Positions 44,825 to 52,886 of a stretch of DNA of 64,000 nt are shown in pieces (the first letter of the stretch is position 1; each line of letters begins with the position of its first letter). Made by a program: the position numbers and the translations under genes. The notes below the pieces were generated by a model, which searched no databases, was not told the origin of the DNA, and saw only the letters and a list, made by a program, of their open reading frames with translations. Location of the stretch: positions 3,795,085 through 3,859,084 of the forward strand of contig NZ_CP049780.1 of assembly GCF_011193355.1 (NCBI RefSeq). Reading direction: 5' to 3'. This stretch comes from Streptomyces sp. JB150 (GTDB lineage Bacteria; Actinomycetota; Actinomycetes; Streptomycetales; Streptomycetaceae).

Positions 44825-45544
44825 TCAGACCTGACCGCGCCGTACCCGCAGCCCGACGAAGGCGAGCCCGAGCCCCAGTCCGATCAGCACCATCCCGGAC
44901 CCCAGCGGCAGGATCCGCAGCACGGGCTCGCCGCGCCGCCGCTCCGCGACGACCGCCTCCGGCGGCAGCGGGTCCGAGACCGGCTCCACCGGCGCCCGTG
45001 TCGCCGCCGGAGCCGTCGTCGGCTCCACCGGCACCTCGTCCCGCCCCGGCCGCTCCCGCCCCTCGGCCGCGGGATTGCCGGCCCGACTGGGCCCGGGCGG
45101 CTCACCGGCGACGGCGGGAAGCGCGGATCCCGGGGCACTCACGTAAGCCGTCGCCTTCGGCCCGAAGGCAGGCGCGTACGTTCCCACGCCCGCTCCCCTC
45201 GAAGCGGCGGCCCGGATCGTCGACACACGCTCGTCCGTCGATACCGCCCCGTCCGTCGAAACGACGGCGTACGTCGCTACGGAGCCGTACGACGAGACGG
45301 TTCCGTACGTCGAAACACCGGCGTACGACGAAACGCCGTCGTACGACGAAACGCGCCCGTACGACGACACGCGCCCGTACGCCGCCCCACCCGCGCGCGC
45401 TGACCCACCCCCGTACGCCACCCCACTCGCGCCTGACGCGCCCCACGGACACGACGGACTCACCCCATACGACACACCACCCCCCGACAGGACCAGAACT
45501 CCGCCCAGTCCCGCCGCGCCCAGCGTCCGCAGCCATGCAGTCAC
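44825..45544 (-). CDS. secreted hexapeptide-repeat protein with C-terminal membrane anchor
   Basis: 239 aa. A signal-peptide-like N-terminus (MTAWLRTLGAAGLGGVLVLS) precedes nine tandem hexapeptides of consensus YGxVSS at residues 56-109, a Pro/Ala/Glu-rich stalk (about 120-195), then a C-terminal helix (LPLGSGMVLIGLGLGLAFVGL) and basic tail RVRRGQV. This is the layout of a wall-spanning surface protein, but I find no LPXTG or LAXTG motif before the helix, so it may stay membrane-anchored. No known family recognised. It is convergent with the oxidoreductase gene 16 bp away. Confidence 0.65.
   Translation of the reverse strand: MTAWLRTLGAAGLGGVLVLSGGGVSYGVSPSCPWGASGASGVAYGGGSARAGGAAYGRVSSYGRVSSYDGVSSYAGVSTYGTVSSYGSVATYAVVSTDGAVSTDERVSTIRAAASRGAGVGTYAPAFGPKATAYVSAPGSALPAVAGEPPGPSRAGNPAAEGRERPGRDEVPVEPTTAPAATRAPVEPVSDPLPPEAVVAERRRGEPVLRILPLGSGMVLIGLGLGLAFVGLRVRRGQV
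45218..45379 (-). repeat. 18-bp tandem repeat, nine units, coding hexapeptides
   Basis: Nine in-frame 18-bp units coding YGxVSS-type hexapeptides (for example SYDGVS, SYAGVS, TYGTVS). DNA copies are related by CGTACGACGAAACG. Units diverge toward the C-terminal end (TDGAVS, TDERVS), suggesting age there and recent duplication at the other end. Confidence 0.85.
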
Positions 45545-45638
45545 GCAGCAAGCCTCACATCCACGACAGATCCCGGCATTCCGGATGCCGCCAGCCGGTT
45601 GGTGACACCGGGCAATTCAGTGCGCGTCGCGGGTGGGA

Positions 45639-45644
45639 GACAAT
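45639..45644 (+). promoter_or_regulatory. -10 box of bpa (leaderless)
   Basis: GACAAT lies 6 nt before ATG 45651. Confidence 0.45.
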
Positions 45645-45650
45645 GACCAC

Positions 45651-46196
45651 ATGGAGATGCCGAGGAACGAAAGGTCGCCGGAGAACTCCCAGCGGATCCT
45701 GGTCGTGGGCCAGGACGGCATGGCGCTCGGTGGCGGCGGTGGAGACGAGGACTCCCACGAGACCCCGGTGACGGACATGGTCGAGCAGCCGGCGAAGGTC
45801 ATGCGGATCGGCAGCATGATCAAGCAGCTGCTGGAGGAGGTGCGGGCGGCGCCTCTGGACGAGGCCAGCCGGGTCCGGCTGAAGGAGATCCACGCCAGCT
45901 CGGTGAAGGAGCTGGAGGACGGTCTGGCTCCCGAGCTCGTCGAGGAGCTGGAGCGGCTCTCCCTGCCGTTCACGGACGAAGCGACCCCCTCCGACGCGGA
46001 ACTGCGCATCGCGCAGGCCCAGCTGGTGGGCTGGCTGGAAGGCCTCTTCCACGGGATCCAGACGACCCTGTTCGCCCAGCAGATGGCCGCGCGCGCCCAG
46101 CTGGAGCAGATGCGCCGCGCCCTGCCCCCGGGCGTCGTCCACGAGGGCCACGACGACCACCACACGGGAGGACGCCAGGGCGGGCCGTACCTGTAG
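45651..46196 (+). CDS. bpa: bacterial proteasome activator Bpa (PafE, DUF2587)
   Basis: 181 aa from ATG 45651. A disordered head is followed by a long four-helix region (PAKVMRIGSMIKQLLEEVR, LERLSLPFTDEATPSDAELR, GLFHGIQTTLFAQQMAAR) typical of Bpa/PafE. The C-terminus is GGPYL, close to the hydrophobic-Tyr-X motif (usually GQYL) that docks into the 20S proteasome and opens its gate without ATP. The proteasome genes are elsewhere. Confidence 0.88.
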   Translation: MEMPRNERSPENSQRILVVGQDGMALGGGGGDEDSHETPVTDMVEQPAKVMRIGSMIKQLLEEVRAAPLDEASRVRLKEIHASSVKELEDGLAPELVEELERLSLPFTDEATPSDAELRIAQAQLVGWLEGLFHGIQTTLFAQQMAARAQLEQMRRALPPGVVHEGHDDHHTGGRQGGPYL

Positions 46197-46230
46197 CGCC
46201 GGGGATCGGATCCGCAGCCGTACGACGGGA

Positions 46231-46258
46231 GAAGGGCCCGGCATCCGCCGGGCCCTTC
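46231..46258. terminator. bidirectional terminator between bpa and kinase gene
   Basis: GAAGGGCCCGGC and GCCGGGCCCTTC form a perfect 12-bp stem with a 4-nt loop (ATCC) between convergent genes. Confidence 0.85.
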
Positions 46259-46276
46259 CGCATGTCTCGCGCTCCG

Positions 46277-47923
46277 TCAGGCCGCCGCGGGGTTGCCCGT
46301 CGAGACGTACAGCTGGATCTCTATCTTCCCGGTGGGATCGACGTCTGTGCCCGCGGCGGGGAACTGGCTCATGACCGTGCCGTCGCCGTAGGTGTTCTCG
46401 TCCTGGTGCACGATCTTCTTCTGCCAGCCCGCGGCCTTCAGGCACTCCTGGACCGACTTGATGTTCTTGAACTGGAAGTCTGGGATCTTGATCTTCTCGG
46501 GATCGTTGAGCGATTCCTCGGGCTCGGTGCACTCCGTGCTGTCGATCGTCCGGGAGGTGTCCGGCCCCCGGTACCCCGGCTTCTTCGTCGTCGTGGCCGT
46601 CGGGGACGTGTCGCCGCCCTTGCTCTGGGGGTCGTCGCCGCCGTTGTTCAGGGTCAGTGCGGCGATCAGGCCGCCGACCGCGAGGACCGCGACGATCGCG
46701 GAGCCGATGATCACCGGCTTGTTGCTCCGGCCGCCGCCCGGGCCCGGCGAGGCGGCGGACGGCTGCGGGGAGATGGTGTACGGCGCCGGGGTCGACGGCG
46801 CCTGCCCGCCCCCGTACGGGGACGGCGTCGGGTATCCGCCGCCCTGCTGCGGATAGCCGTACGACGGCTGGGGCGCCGGCGTCGGCGTGCCGTACGGGTT
46901 CGGGGACGGCGTCGGCTGGTACGGGGTCTGGACGCCGCTCACGGGCGCCGGGGCGGCCTGGTCGACCGGCGGGAACACCGCGGAGCCCACGCCCGCGCCG
47001 CTCTGCGTCGGCGTGCCCGGCACGATGCTCGGCGGGGCCGCCTGGAAGGACGCCGCCACCCGCAGGCACTCGTCCCGCATGGCCACGGCCGTCGGGAAGC
47101 GCTCGTTCGGATTCTTCTTCAGCGCGCGGGCGATCAGCGCGTCCACGGCCGGCGGCAGCGAGCGGTTGATGGAGGACGCGGCGACCGGCTCCTCCTGCAC
47201 GTGCGCGTACGCGATCGCCAGCGGCGAGTCCGCGTCGAACGGCAGCCGCCCGGTGACGAGCTGGAAGAGCATGATGCCGACCGAGTACAGGTCGGAGCGG
47301 GCGTCGACACCGCGGCCGAGGGCCTGTTCCGGGGACAGGTACTGCGGGGTGCCGACGACCATGCCGGTCTGCGTCATCGAGGTCACGCCGGACTGCATGG
47401 CCCGCGCGATGCCGAAGTCCATCACCTTGACGACGTTGCGCTTCGTCACCATGACGTTGCCCGGCTTGATGTCGCGGTGGACCAGGCCCATCTCGTGGCT
47501 GATCTCCAGGGCCGCGAGCACGTCCGCGGTGACCTTGAGCGCCTTGTCGGCGGGCATCGCGCCGAACTGGCGGATGTCCTCCTCCAGTACGGACCCCAGC
47601 GGGCGGCCCTCGACGTACTCCATGACGATGTACGGCGTCGTCATGCCGTCCACGTCGTCCTCGCCGGTGTCGAACACCGAGACGATGTTGGTGTGCGTGA
47701 GCTTCGCCACCGCCTGCGCCTCGCGGCGGAACCGCTCGCGGAACGCCTGCTCGCGGCCCAGTTCGGTGTGCAGCGTCTTGATCGCGACCTGCCGGTCGAG
47801 CACGCTGTCGTAGGCGAGGTGGACGGAGGCCATGCCGCCCTGGCCCAGCAGATCACGCAGCTGGTAGCGGCCGCCGGCGAGCGAGCGCCCCGCGTACCGG
47901 CCCTGTGCGCCGTCCTGGCTCAT
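46277..47923 (-). CDS. Ser/Thr protein kinase with one PASTA domain
   Basis: 548 aa. Kinase domain at residues 20-280 (Lys49, HRDIKPGN with Asp151, DFG 169-171). A 110-residue Pro/Gly/Tyr/Gln-rich linker, one membrane helix (VIIGSAIVAVLAVGGLIAAL), a Thr/Lys spacer and a single C-terminal PASTA domain (IKIPDFQFKNIKSVQECLKA). Divergent from another kinase gene. The single PASTA and long linker separate it from PknB at 3774-5783. Confidence 0.94.
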   Translation of the reverse strand: MSQDGAQGRYAGRSLAGGRYQLRDLLGQGGMASVHLAYDSVLDRQVAIKTLHTELGREQAFRERFRREAQAVAKLTHTNIVSVFDTGEDDVDGMTTPYIVMEYVEGRPLGSVLEEDIRQFGAMPADKALKVTADVLAALEISHEMGLVHRDIKPGNVMVTKRNVVKVMDFGIARAMQSGVTSMTQTGMVVGTPQYLSPEQALGRGVDARSDLYSVGIMLFQLVTGRLPFDADSPLAIAYAHVQEEPVAASSINRSLPPAVDALIARALKKNPNERFPTAVAMRDECLRVAASFQAAPPSIVPGTPTQSGAGVGSAVFPPVDQAAPAPVSGVQTPYQPTPSPNPYGTPTPAPQPSYGYPQQGGGYPTPSPYGGGQAPSTPAPYTISPQPSAASPGPGGGRSNKPVIIGSAIVAVLAVGGLIAALTLNNGGDDPQSKGGDTSPTATTTKKPGYRGPDTSRTIDSTECTEPEESLNDPEKIKIPDFQFKNIKSVQECLKAAGWQKKIVHQDENTYGDGTVMSQFPAAGTDVDPTGKIEIQLYVSTGNPAAA

Positions 47924-48250
47924 GATCCGTATCCCCCGCTGTAGGCCTTCAGGCGCCGTTGATCGACAGTGCTATTCCCGGCCAAGTCTGCCCCAGGGCA
48001 CTGACACGTCAAGCTCGGTGCCCGTTCCGTGACCGTACGCGAAAGAAGCGTCGCGGAAGCGTTACAGCGGTCGTACGGGCGGTACACAGGATTTGCACGA
48101 CCGCGCGGACGCACGGTTTCATGGCCGGTCCGTCTCGTGCCGGTCGTGGCGCCCGTCCCGGACCGGCGGCTTGCGCGAAGGCTGTAGCGTGGCCGACGGA
48201 GACCGTAACAACACCGCGCGCACCGCGGGCAGAAACGACGGCGAGGACTG
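47924..48250. other. 327-bp divergent region between two kinase genes
   Basis: No gene seen. 48067-48074 (GCGGTCGT) and 48097-48104 (ACGACCGC) are 8-bp inverted arms 22 nt apart. TAGCGT at 48185-48190 could be the -10 for the rightward kinase. Both promoters must lie here. Confidence 0.5.
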
Positions 48251-49909
48251 ATGGCACAGCAGCAGCGCGCTCAGGGCCCGTCCGACCCCGAGGCGACTGG
48301 CGGCGGGATGTCAGATGCGCCGGAACTGTGGGGTAATGGCGGACTGGTCGGGGACGGCCGATATCGGCTGACCCACCGGCTCGGCCGGGGCGGCATGGCC
48401 GAGGTGTTCGCGGCCGAGGACGTACGTCTCGGCCGCACCGTGGCGGTGAAGCTGCTGCGGGCCGACCTCGCCGAGGACCCGGTCTCCAAGGCCCGCTTCA
48501 CGCGCGAGGCGCAGTCCGTGGCCGGCCTCAACCACCACGCGATCGTCGCCGTGTACGACTCCGGCGAGGACGTCGTGGGCGGCCAGTCCGTGCCGTACAT
48601 CGTGATGGAGCTGGTCGAGGGCCGCACCATCCGCGATCTGCTGCACAACGCCGAGGCGCCCGGCCCCGAGCAGGCGCTGATCATCGTCTCGGGCGTCCTG
48701 GAGGCGCTGGCCTACTCGCACCAGCACGGCATCGTGCACCGCGACATCAAGCCCGCGAACGTCATCATCACGCACAACGGCGCCGTGAAGGTGATGGACT
48801 TCGGCATCGCGCGCGCCCTGCACGGGGCGTCGACGACGATGACGCAGACCGGCATGGTCATGGGTACCCCGCAGTACCTCTCCCCGGAGCAGGCGCTCGG
48901 CAAGGCCGTCGACCACCGCTCCGACCTGTACGCGACCGGCTGTCTGCTCTACGAACTGCTCGCGCTGCGCCCGCCGTTCGTCGGCGAGACCCCGCTGTCG
49001 GTGGTCTACCAGCACGTCCAGGACATCCCGACGCCGCCCTCCGAGGTCTCCGACGGCGCCCCGCCGGAGCTGGACGGCCTCGTCATGCGCTCGCTCGCCA
49101 AGGAGCCCGACGACCGCTTCCAGACCGCCGAGGAGATGCGCGGTCTGGTGCAGTACGCCCTCCAGATGCTGTACGAGCAGGGCGGCCACACGGGCACCTG
49201 GAACACCGGCCCGGTCGAGACCCACGACGGGCGGCACACCCCGGCGGCGGGCATGGCCGGTACGGCCGTGCTGCCGCACCCCGTGGACGCCTCCGGCACC
49301 ACCCAGATCCCGCAGCAGATCCTGCCGAACTACGGCGGCGGCCGGGACGACGGCGGCTTCGAGGGGCACGGCAACCAGGGCAGCGGGCGCGGCAAGCTGT
49401 GGATCCTGGCCGTCCTCGCGGTGATCGCCGTGGTGGCGGGTGTCGCGCTGGCCCTCAACAACGACGAGACGAAGGAGCCCGGCACCGGCAACTCGCCGAA
49501 GCCGACGGTCACCAAGAGCACCGGCGACAAGACGCCGGAGGAGACGCCGAGCGACGACGCGTCGCAGGATTCCCCGGACCCCTCCACCGGGGACGACTCG
49601 GGCAGCGGAGGCGGCGGCTGGGGCGGCTACAACCCGACGCCGACCCCGTCGTACAGCCCCTCCCAGTCCTTCACCGACGACCCGACGGCCCCGCCGACGA
49701 ACACCGCGCCGACCGGCACCGGCGGCACGGACACCGGCGGCACGGACACCGGCGGGACCGAGAACGGCGGGACCGAGAACGGTGGCACGGACACCGGCGG
49801 CACGGAGAACGGCGGGACCGAGAACGGCGGCACGAACACCGGGGGCACGGAGAACGGCGGTACGGACGCGGGCGTGATCGGGGGCGCCGACGGGGGCGGC
49901 GGCGTCTGA
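48251..49909 (+). CDS. Ser/Thr protein kinase with pentapeptide-repeat extracellular tail
   Basis: 552 aa. Kinase domain about 38-300 (Lys67, HRDIKPAN with Asp165), one membrane helix (LWILAVLAVIAVVAGVALAL, near residue 385), then a disordered Pro/Thr/Ser exterior with ten GGT(D/E)(T/N) pentapeptides (49721-49870). No PASTA domain is present, so it does not sense muropeptides that way. ATG at 48251 follows GAGGAC; Met21 is an alternative. Confidence 0.92.
   Translation: MAQQQRAQGPSDPEATGGGMSDAPELWGNGGLVGDGRYRLTHRLGRGGMAEVFAAEDVRLGRTVAVKLLRADLAEDPVSKARFTREAQSVAGLNHHAIVAVYDSGEDVVGGQSVPYIVMELVEGRTIRDLLHNAEAPGPEQALIIVSGVLEALAYSHQHGIVHRDIKPANVIITHNGAVKVMDFGIARALHGASTTMTQTGMVMGTPQYLSPEQALGKAVDHRSDLYATGCLLYELLALRPPFVGETPLSVVYQHVQDIPTPPSEVSDGAPPELDGLVMRSLAKEPDDRFQTAEEMRGLVQYALQMLYEQGGHTGTWNTGPVETHDGRHTPAAGMAGTAVLPHPVDASGTTQIPQQILPNYGGGRDDGGFEGHGNQGSGRGKLWILAVLAVIAVVAGVALALNNDETKEPGTGNSPKPTVTKSTGDKTPEETPSDDASQDSPDPSTGDDSGSGGGGWGGYNPTPTPSYSPSQSFTDDPTAPPTNTAPTGTGGTDTGGTDTGGTENGGTENGGTDTGGTENGGTENGGTNTGGTENGGTDAGVIGGADGGGGV
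49721..49870 (+). repeat. 15-bp tandem repeat coding GGTDT/GGTEN pentapeptides
   Basis: Ten in-frame 15-bp units alternate between GGTDT and GGTEN forms inside the kinase tail. The pattern suggests unit duplication in pairs. Confidence 0.9.
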
Positions 49910-49923
49910 GCCGCGGGCCGCAA

Positions 49924-49946
49924 GCCGCCGGCCGTGAGCCGGCGGC
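49924..49946. terminator. hairpin between convergent kinase and APH genes
   Basis: GCCGCCGGC and GCCGGCGGC pair perfectly (9 bp) around CGTGA. There is no T tract. Confidence 0.5.
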
Positions 49947-49999
49947 GGCCCCGCGCGGACGTCGCTCCACGAGCCGTCCGGAGTGACCCGCGCGGCACG

Positions 50000-51043
50000 T
50001 CACTCCACGAACGCCCCGCACACCGCGTCGTACTCCCGCGTCCACCACACCGCCAGGGCCGAGGCGGCCGGGAACTGGGGGTCCGCGCGGGTGTCGCCGC
50101 GCTCGTAGTGCCAGCGCAGCATCCAGAAGTCGTTGAGGCGCTCCCACCACACCCGGTGCACGGCCGCCGCCAGCTCCGAGGGGGTGGCCTGGGCGGCGCG
50201 CCGGTACGCGCGCGCGTACGCCCGCACCTTCGGCAGGTGCAGGGTCCCGGCGGGCTGCACGAAGAAGATCGCGGCGGCGCGTACGGCCTCCTCCGCGCGG
50301 GGCTGGACGCCCAGCCGGTCCCAGTCGACGATCGCGGCCGGGGCGTCGCCCCGGTAGAGCACGTTGAACGGGTGGAAGTCCCCGTGCACCCAGCCCACCG
50401 AGCCACCGCGCGGGGGCCGGCGGTCCGCGTGCCGCTCCAGCAGCGCGCGCCGCTCCAGGAGCCGGTGGCGGGCGAGTTCGTCGAAGGAGTCGGCTGGCCG
50501 GTGCCGGCGCACGCGCGCGAGGAGGTCGTCGATCAGGTCGAAGGTGTCGGCGGGGTCGGCGCTCTCCACCGGGTGCGGGTGCTTCGCCGGGGGCGTGCGC
50601 CCCTTGGGCGGCATCACGCGCTCCAGGCCGGCGTGCACGGCCCCCAGCAGCGCCCCCAGCCGGGCGCACTGGCCGGTGGTGAGCTGGCCACCGTGCCGGT
50701 GCCGGCCGTCGATCCAGGGGTGCAGGGCGTACGCGTGCCCGCCGACGACCGCGACCGTGCGCCCGTCCCGCCCGGCCAGCGGCGGGGCGACGGGCACCCC
50801 CAGGTCGGCCAGCCGCTGGGTGGCGCGGTGCCGGCGCTCGATGGCCGCGGGGTCGGCGGTGTCGGGGTCGAAGTGGTGCTTGAGGAAGTAGCGGCCGCGC
50901 GTGGTGCACAGCCGGTAGCCGCGGTTCAGCAGCCCCTGGTCGACCGGCACACAGGTGAGGGCGGATCCCGCGCCGTACTGGCGGAGCAGCGCGCTCAACG
51001 GGGGCGCGTGGGTCACAGGGGGTGGTACACAGGGGCGCGGCAC
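50000..51043 (-). CDS. aminoglycoside phosphotransferase-family kinase
   Basis: 347 aa from GTG 51043, favoured because TAGCAT (51051-51056 on the minus strand) lies 7 nt upstream, giving a leaderless mRNA; ATG 51076 and GTG 51016 are alternatives without ribosome sites. APH fold: catalytic loop WVHGDFHPFNVLY and metal Asp in AIVDWDRLG. Members phosphorylate antibiotics, homoserine, choline or spore-coat sugars; the substrate is unknown. Confidence 0.85.
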   Translation of the reverse strand: MPRPCVPPPVTHAPPLSALLRQYGAGSALTCVPVDQGLLNRGYRLCTTRGRYFLKHHFDPDTADPAAIERRHRATQRLADLGVPVAPPLAGRDGRTVAVVGGHAYALHPWIDGRHRHGGQLTTGQCARLGALLGAVHAGLERVMPPKGRTPPAKHPHPVESADPADTFDLIDDLLARVRRHRPADSFDELARHRLLERRALLERHADRRPPRGGSVGWVHGDFHPFNVLYRGDAPAAIVDWDRLGVQPRAEEAVRAAAIFFVQPAGTLHLPKVRAYARAYRRAAQATPSELAAAVHRVWWERLNDFWMLRWHYERGDTRADPQFPAASALAVWWTREYDAVCGAFVE

Positions 51044-51261
51044 GCGCCAGATGCTAGGGCACCCGACGGGGCCCATGAGCTGGGCGTTGTCACAGGAAGT
51101 CGCCGACGATCGCTTTCGGTCAAGACTCGAATAAGGTGCGCAGGCCTTTACGCAGCCCTTTATGGGGACGCGGACGGACGCGGCCGCATTGAACCGCTCG
51201 GACCTCGTCCACCACTCGGTCCGGTGTTTTTTCCCGCCCGCGTCCGGGCCGCGTATGCCAT

Positions 51262-51372
51262 GCCGGCGGCCGTCTCGATGTCGCCCTCGCCGGACAGCGG
51301 TTCGGGCGCCCCGCGACGGGCGCTTGCGTGATCGTCGCGCGGAAATACCCGGACTTGTCCGTCTTCGCGCAC
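51262..51372 (-). pseudogene. N-terminal relic of a NarL-type response regulator
   Basis: From GTG 51372 the minus strand reads MREDGQVRVFPRDDHASARR, then GAPEPLSGEGDIETAAG. This follows the start of orphan LuxR-type response regulators (VRVFLLDDHEVVRRGV...LLSGEGDIEVVGEAG), with several substitutions in the acidic pocket region. The frame then runs into unrelated sequence and stops at 51160; the phospho-acceptor region and DNA-binding domain are gone. I recall S. coelicolor SCO3818, an orphan regulator, at this place beside bkdA. Confidence 0.65.
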
Positions 51373-51485
51373 GCGATCAGTCTCACACAGAACTCTTCCC
51401 GTGACCTGGGTGGCCGGGATAACGTGCCCGTGTTCCGGCCCCCTGCAAGGCTGTGACCAGGGTTCCTTCCCGGCTTTTCGATTTA

Positions 51486-51499
51486 CTTGGATTTCCAAG
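51486..51499. promoter_or_regulatory. AT-rich inverted repeat upstream of second bkd operon
   Basis: CTTGGA-TT-TCCAAG has perfect 6-bp arms with 2-nt spacer, 196 bp before the E1 alpha start. Possible Lrp-type or promoter-proximal operator; it does not match the inverted repeat of the first bkd operon. Confidence 0.35.
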
Positions 51500-51694
51500 C
51501 AAAATCGCAGGTCAGGAGGGGTTTCACAGAAATGTGGAGCACTGGGTAACGTGATGGTTGCAGGGCGCTCGCCGGGGCACCTGTCACGCCTGTTCCCGGC
51601 CGAGTGGCACCCACCCCGTGCCCGGTGGTCGAAACAGGTGAGCCGCACTGGCCTTACCGGCGAACCCGGGGGCCGGACCGACGGAGGAGCACAC

Positions 51695-52885
51695 GTGACC
51701 GTGGAGAGCACTGCCGCGCGCACACCGCGACGCAGCGCCAGTACGAAGAGCACGGCCGGCAAGCGCACGACGGCGAAGAAGGGCACCGGCGCCGCCCAGG
51801 GCACCGACCCCCAGCTCGTGCAGCTGCTGACGCCCGAAGGCAAGCGCGTCAAGAACGCCGAGTACGACACCTACGTCGCCGGCATCACCCCCGAGGAGCT
51901 GCGCGGGCTGTACCGCGACATGGTGCTCACCCGCCGCTTCGACGCGGAGGCGACCTCGCTGCAGCGCCAGGGCGAGCTGGGCCTGTGGGCCTCGCTGCTC
52001 GGCCAGGAGGCCGCCCAGATCGGCTCCGGCCGGGCCCTGCGCGACGACGACTACGTCTTCCCGACCTACCGCGAGCACGGCGTCGCCTGGTGCCGCGGGG
52101 TCGACCCGACCAACCTGCTCGGCATGTTCCGCGGCGTGAACAACGGCGGCTGGGACCCGAACGGCAACAACTTCCACCTGTACACGATCGTCATCGGCTC
52201 CCAGACGCTGCACGCCACCGGCTACGCCATGGGCGTCGCCAAGGACGGCGCGGACAGCGCGGTCATCGCCTACTTCGGCGACGGCGCCTCCAGCCAGGGC
52301 GACGTGGCCGAGTCCTTCACCTTCTCCGCGGTCTACAACGCCCCGGTCGTCTTCTTCTGCCAGAACAACCAGTGGGCCATCTCCGAGCCCACCGAGAAGC
52401 AGACCCGCGTCCCGCTCTACCAGCGCGCCCAGGGCTACGGCTTCCCCGGCGTCCGTGTCGACGGCAACGACGTGCTGGCCTGCCTCGCGGTGACGAAGTG
52501 GGCCCTGGAGCGGGCCCGCGCCGGCGAGGGCCCCACTCTCGTCGAGGCGTACACCTACCGGATGGGCGCCCACACCACCTCCGACGACCCCACCCGCTAC
52601 CGGGGCGACGAGGAGCGCCTGGCCTGGGAGGCCAAGGACCCGATCCTGCGCCTTCGCCGCTATCTGGAGGCCTCAAACCACGCGGACGAGGGATTCTTCG
52701 CGGAACTGGAGGCCGAGAGCGAGGCGTTGGGCAGACGAGTGCGCGAGGCGGTCCGCGCCATGCCGGACCCGGACCACTTCGCCATCTTCGAGAACGTGTA
52801 CGCGGACGGGCACGCGCTCGTCGACGAGGAGCGAGCCCAGTTCGCCGCCTACCAGGCGTCGTTCGCGGACGCTGAGGGGGTCTGA
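51695..52885 (+). CDS. bkdA: branched-chain 2-oxoacid dehydrogenase E1 alpha (second copy)
   Basis: 396 aa from GTG with GGAGGAG upstream. A basic Ala/Thr/Lys-rich head of about 40 residues precedes the ThDP domain (GDGASSQGDVAESFTFSAVY, NNQWAIS). It parallels the first bkdA but is clearly diverged, so the two copies are old paralogues. Its promoter region holds the response-regulator relic. Confidence 0.93.
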   Translation: MTVESTAARTPRRSASTKSTAGKRTTAKKGTGAAQGTDPQLVQLLTPEGKRVKNAEYDTYVAGITPEELRGLYRDMVLTRRFDAEATSLQRQGELGLWASLLGQEAAQIGSGRALRDDDYVFPTYREHGVAWCRGVDPTNLLGMFRGVNNGGWDPNGNNFHLYTIVIGSQTLHATGYAMGVAKDGADSAVIAYFGDGASSQGDVAESFTFSAVYNAPVVFFCQNNQWAISEPTEKQTRVPLYQRAQGYGFPGVRVDGNDVLACLAVTKWALERARAGEGPTLVEAYTYRMGAHTTSDDPTRYRGDEERLAWEAKDPILRLRRYLEASNHADEGFFAELEAESEALGRRVREAVRAMPDPDHFAIFENVYADGHALVDEERAQFAAYQASFADAEGV

Positions 52886-52886
52886 C

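Larger units (their letters stand above)
51044..51694. other. 650-bp region before the second bkd operon
   Basis: It contains the response-regulator relic (51262-51372, minus strand), an AT-richer island (51476-51540) with the inverted repeat CTTGGA-TT-TCCAAG at 51486-51499, and the bkd leader with GGAGG at 51683. Long frames crossing it are shadows. Confidence 0.6.

Noticed and set aside
51401..51694. N-terminal extension of the second E1 alpha
   Set aside because: The added 98 residues are Cys/Trp-rich and unlike the family; GTG 51695 has a strong GGAGG site.
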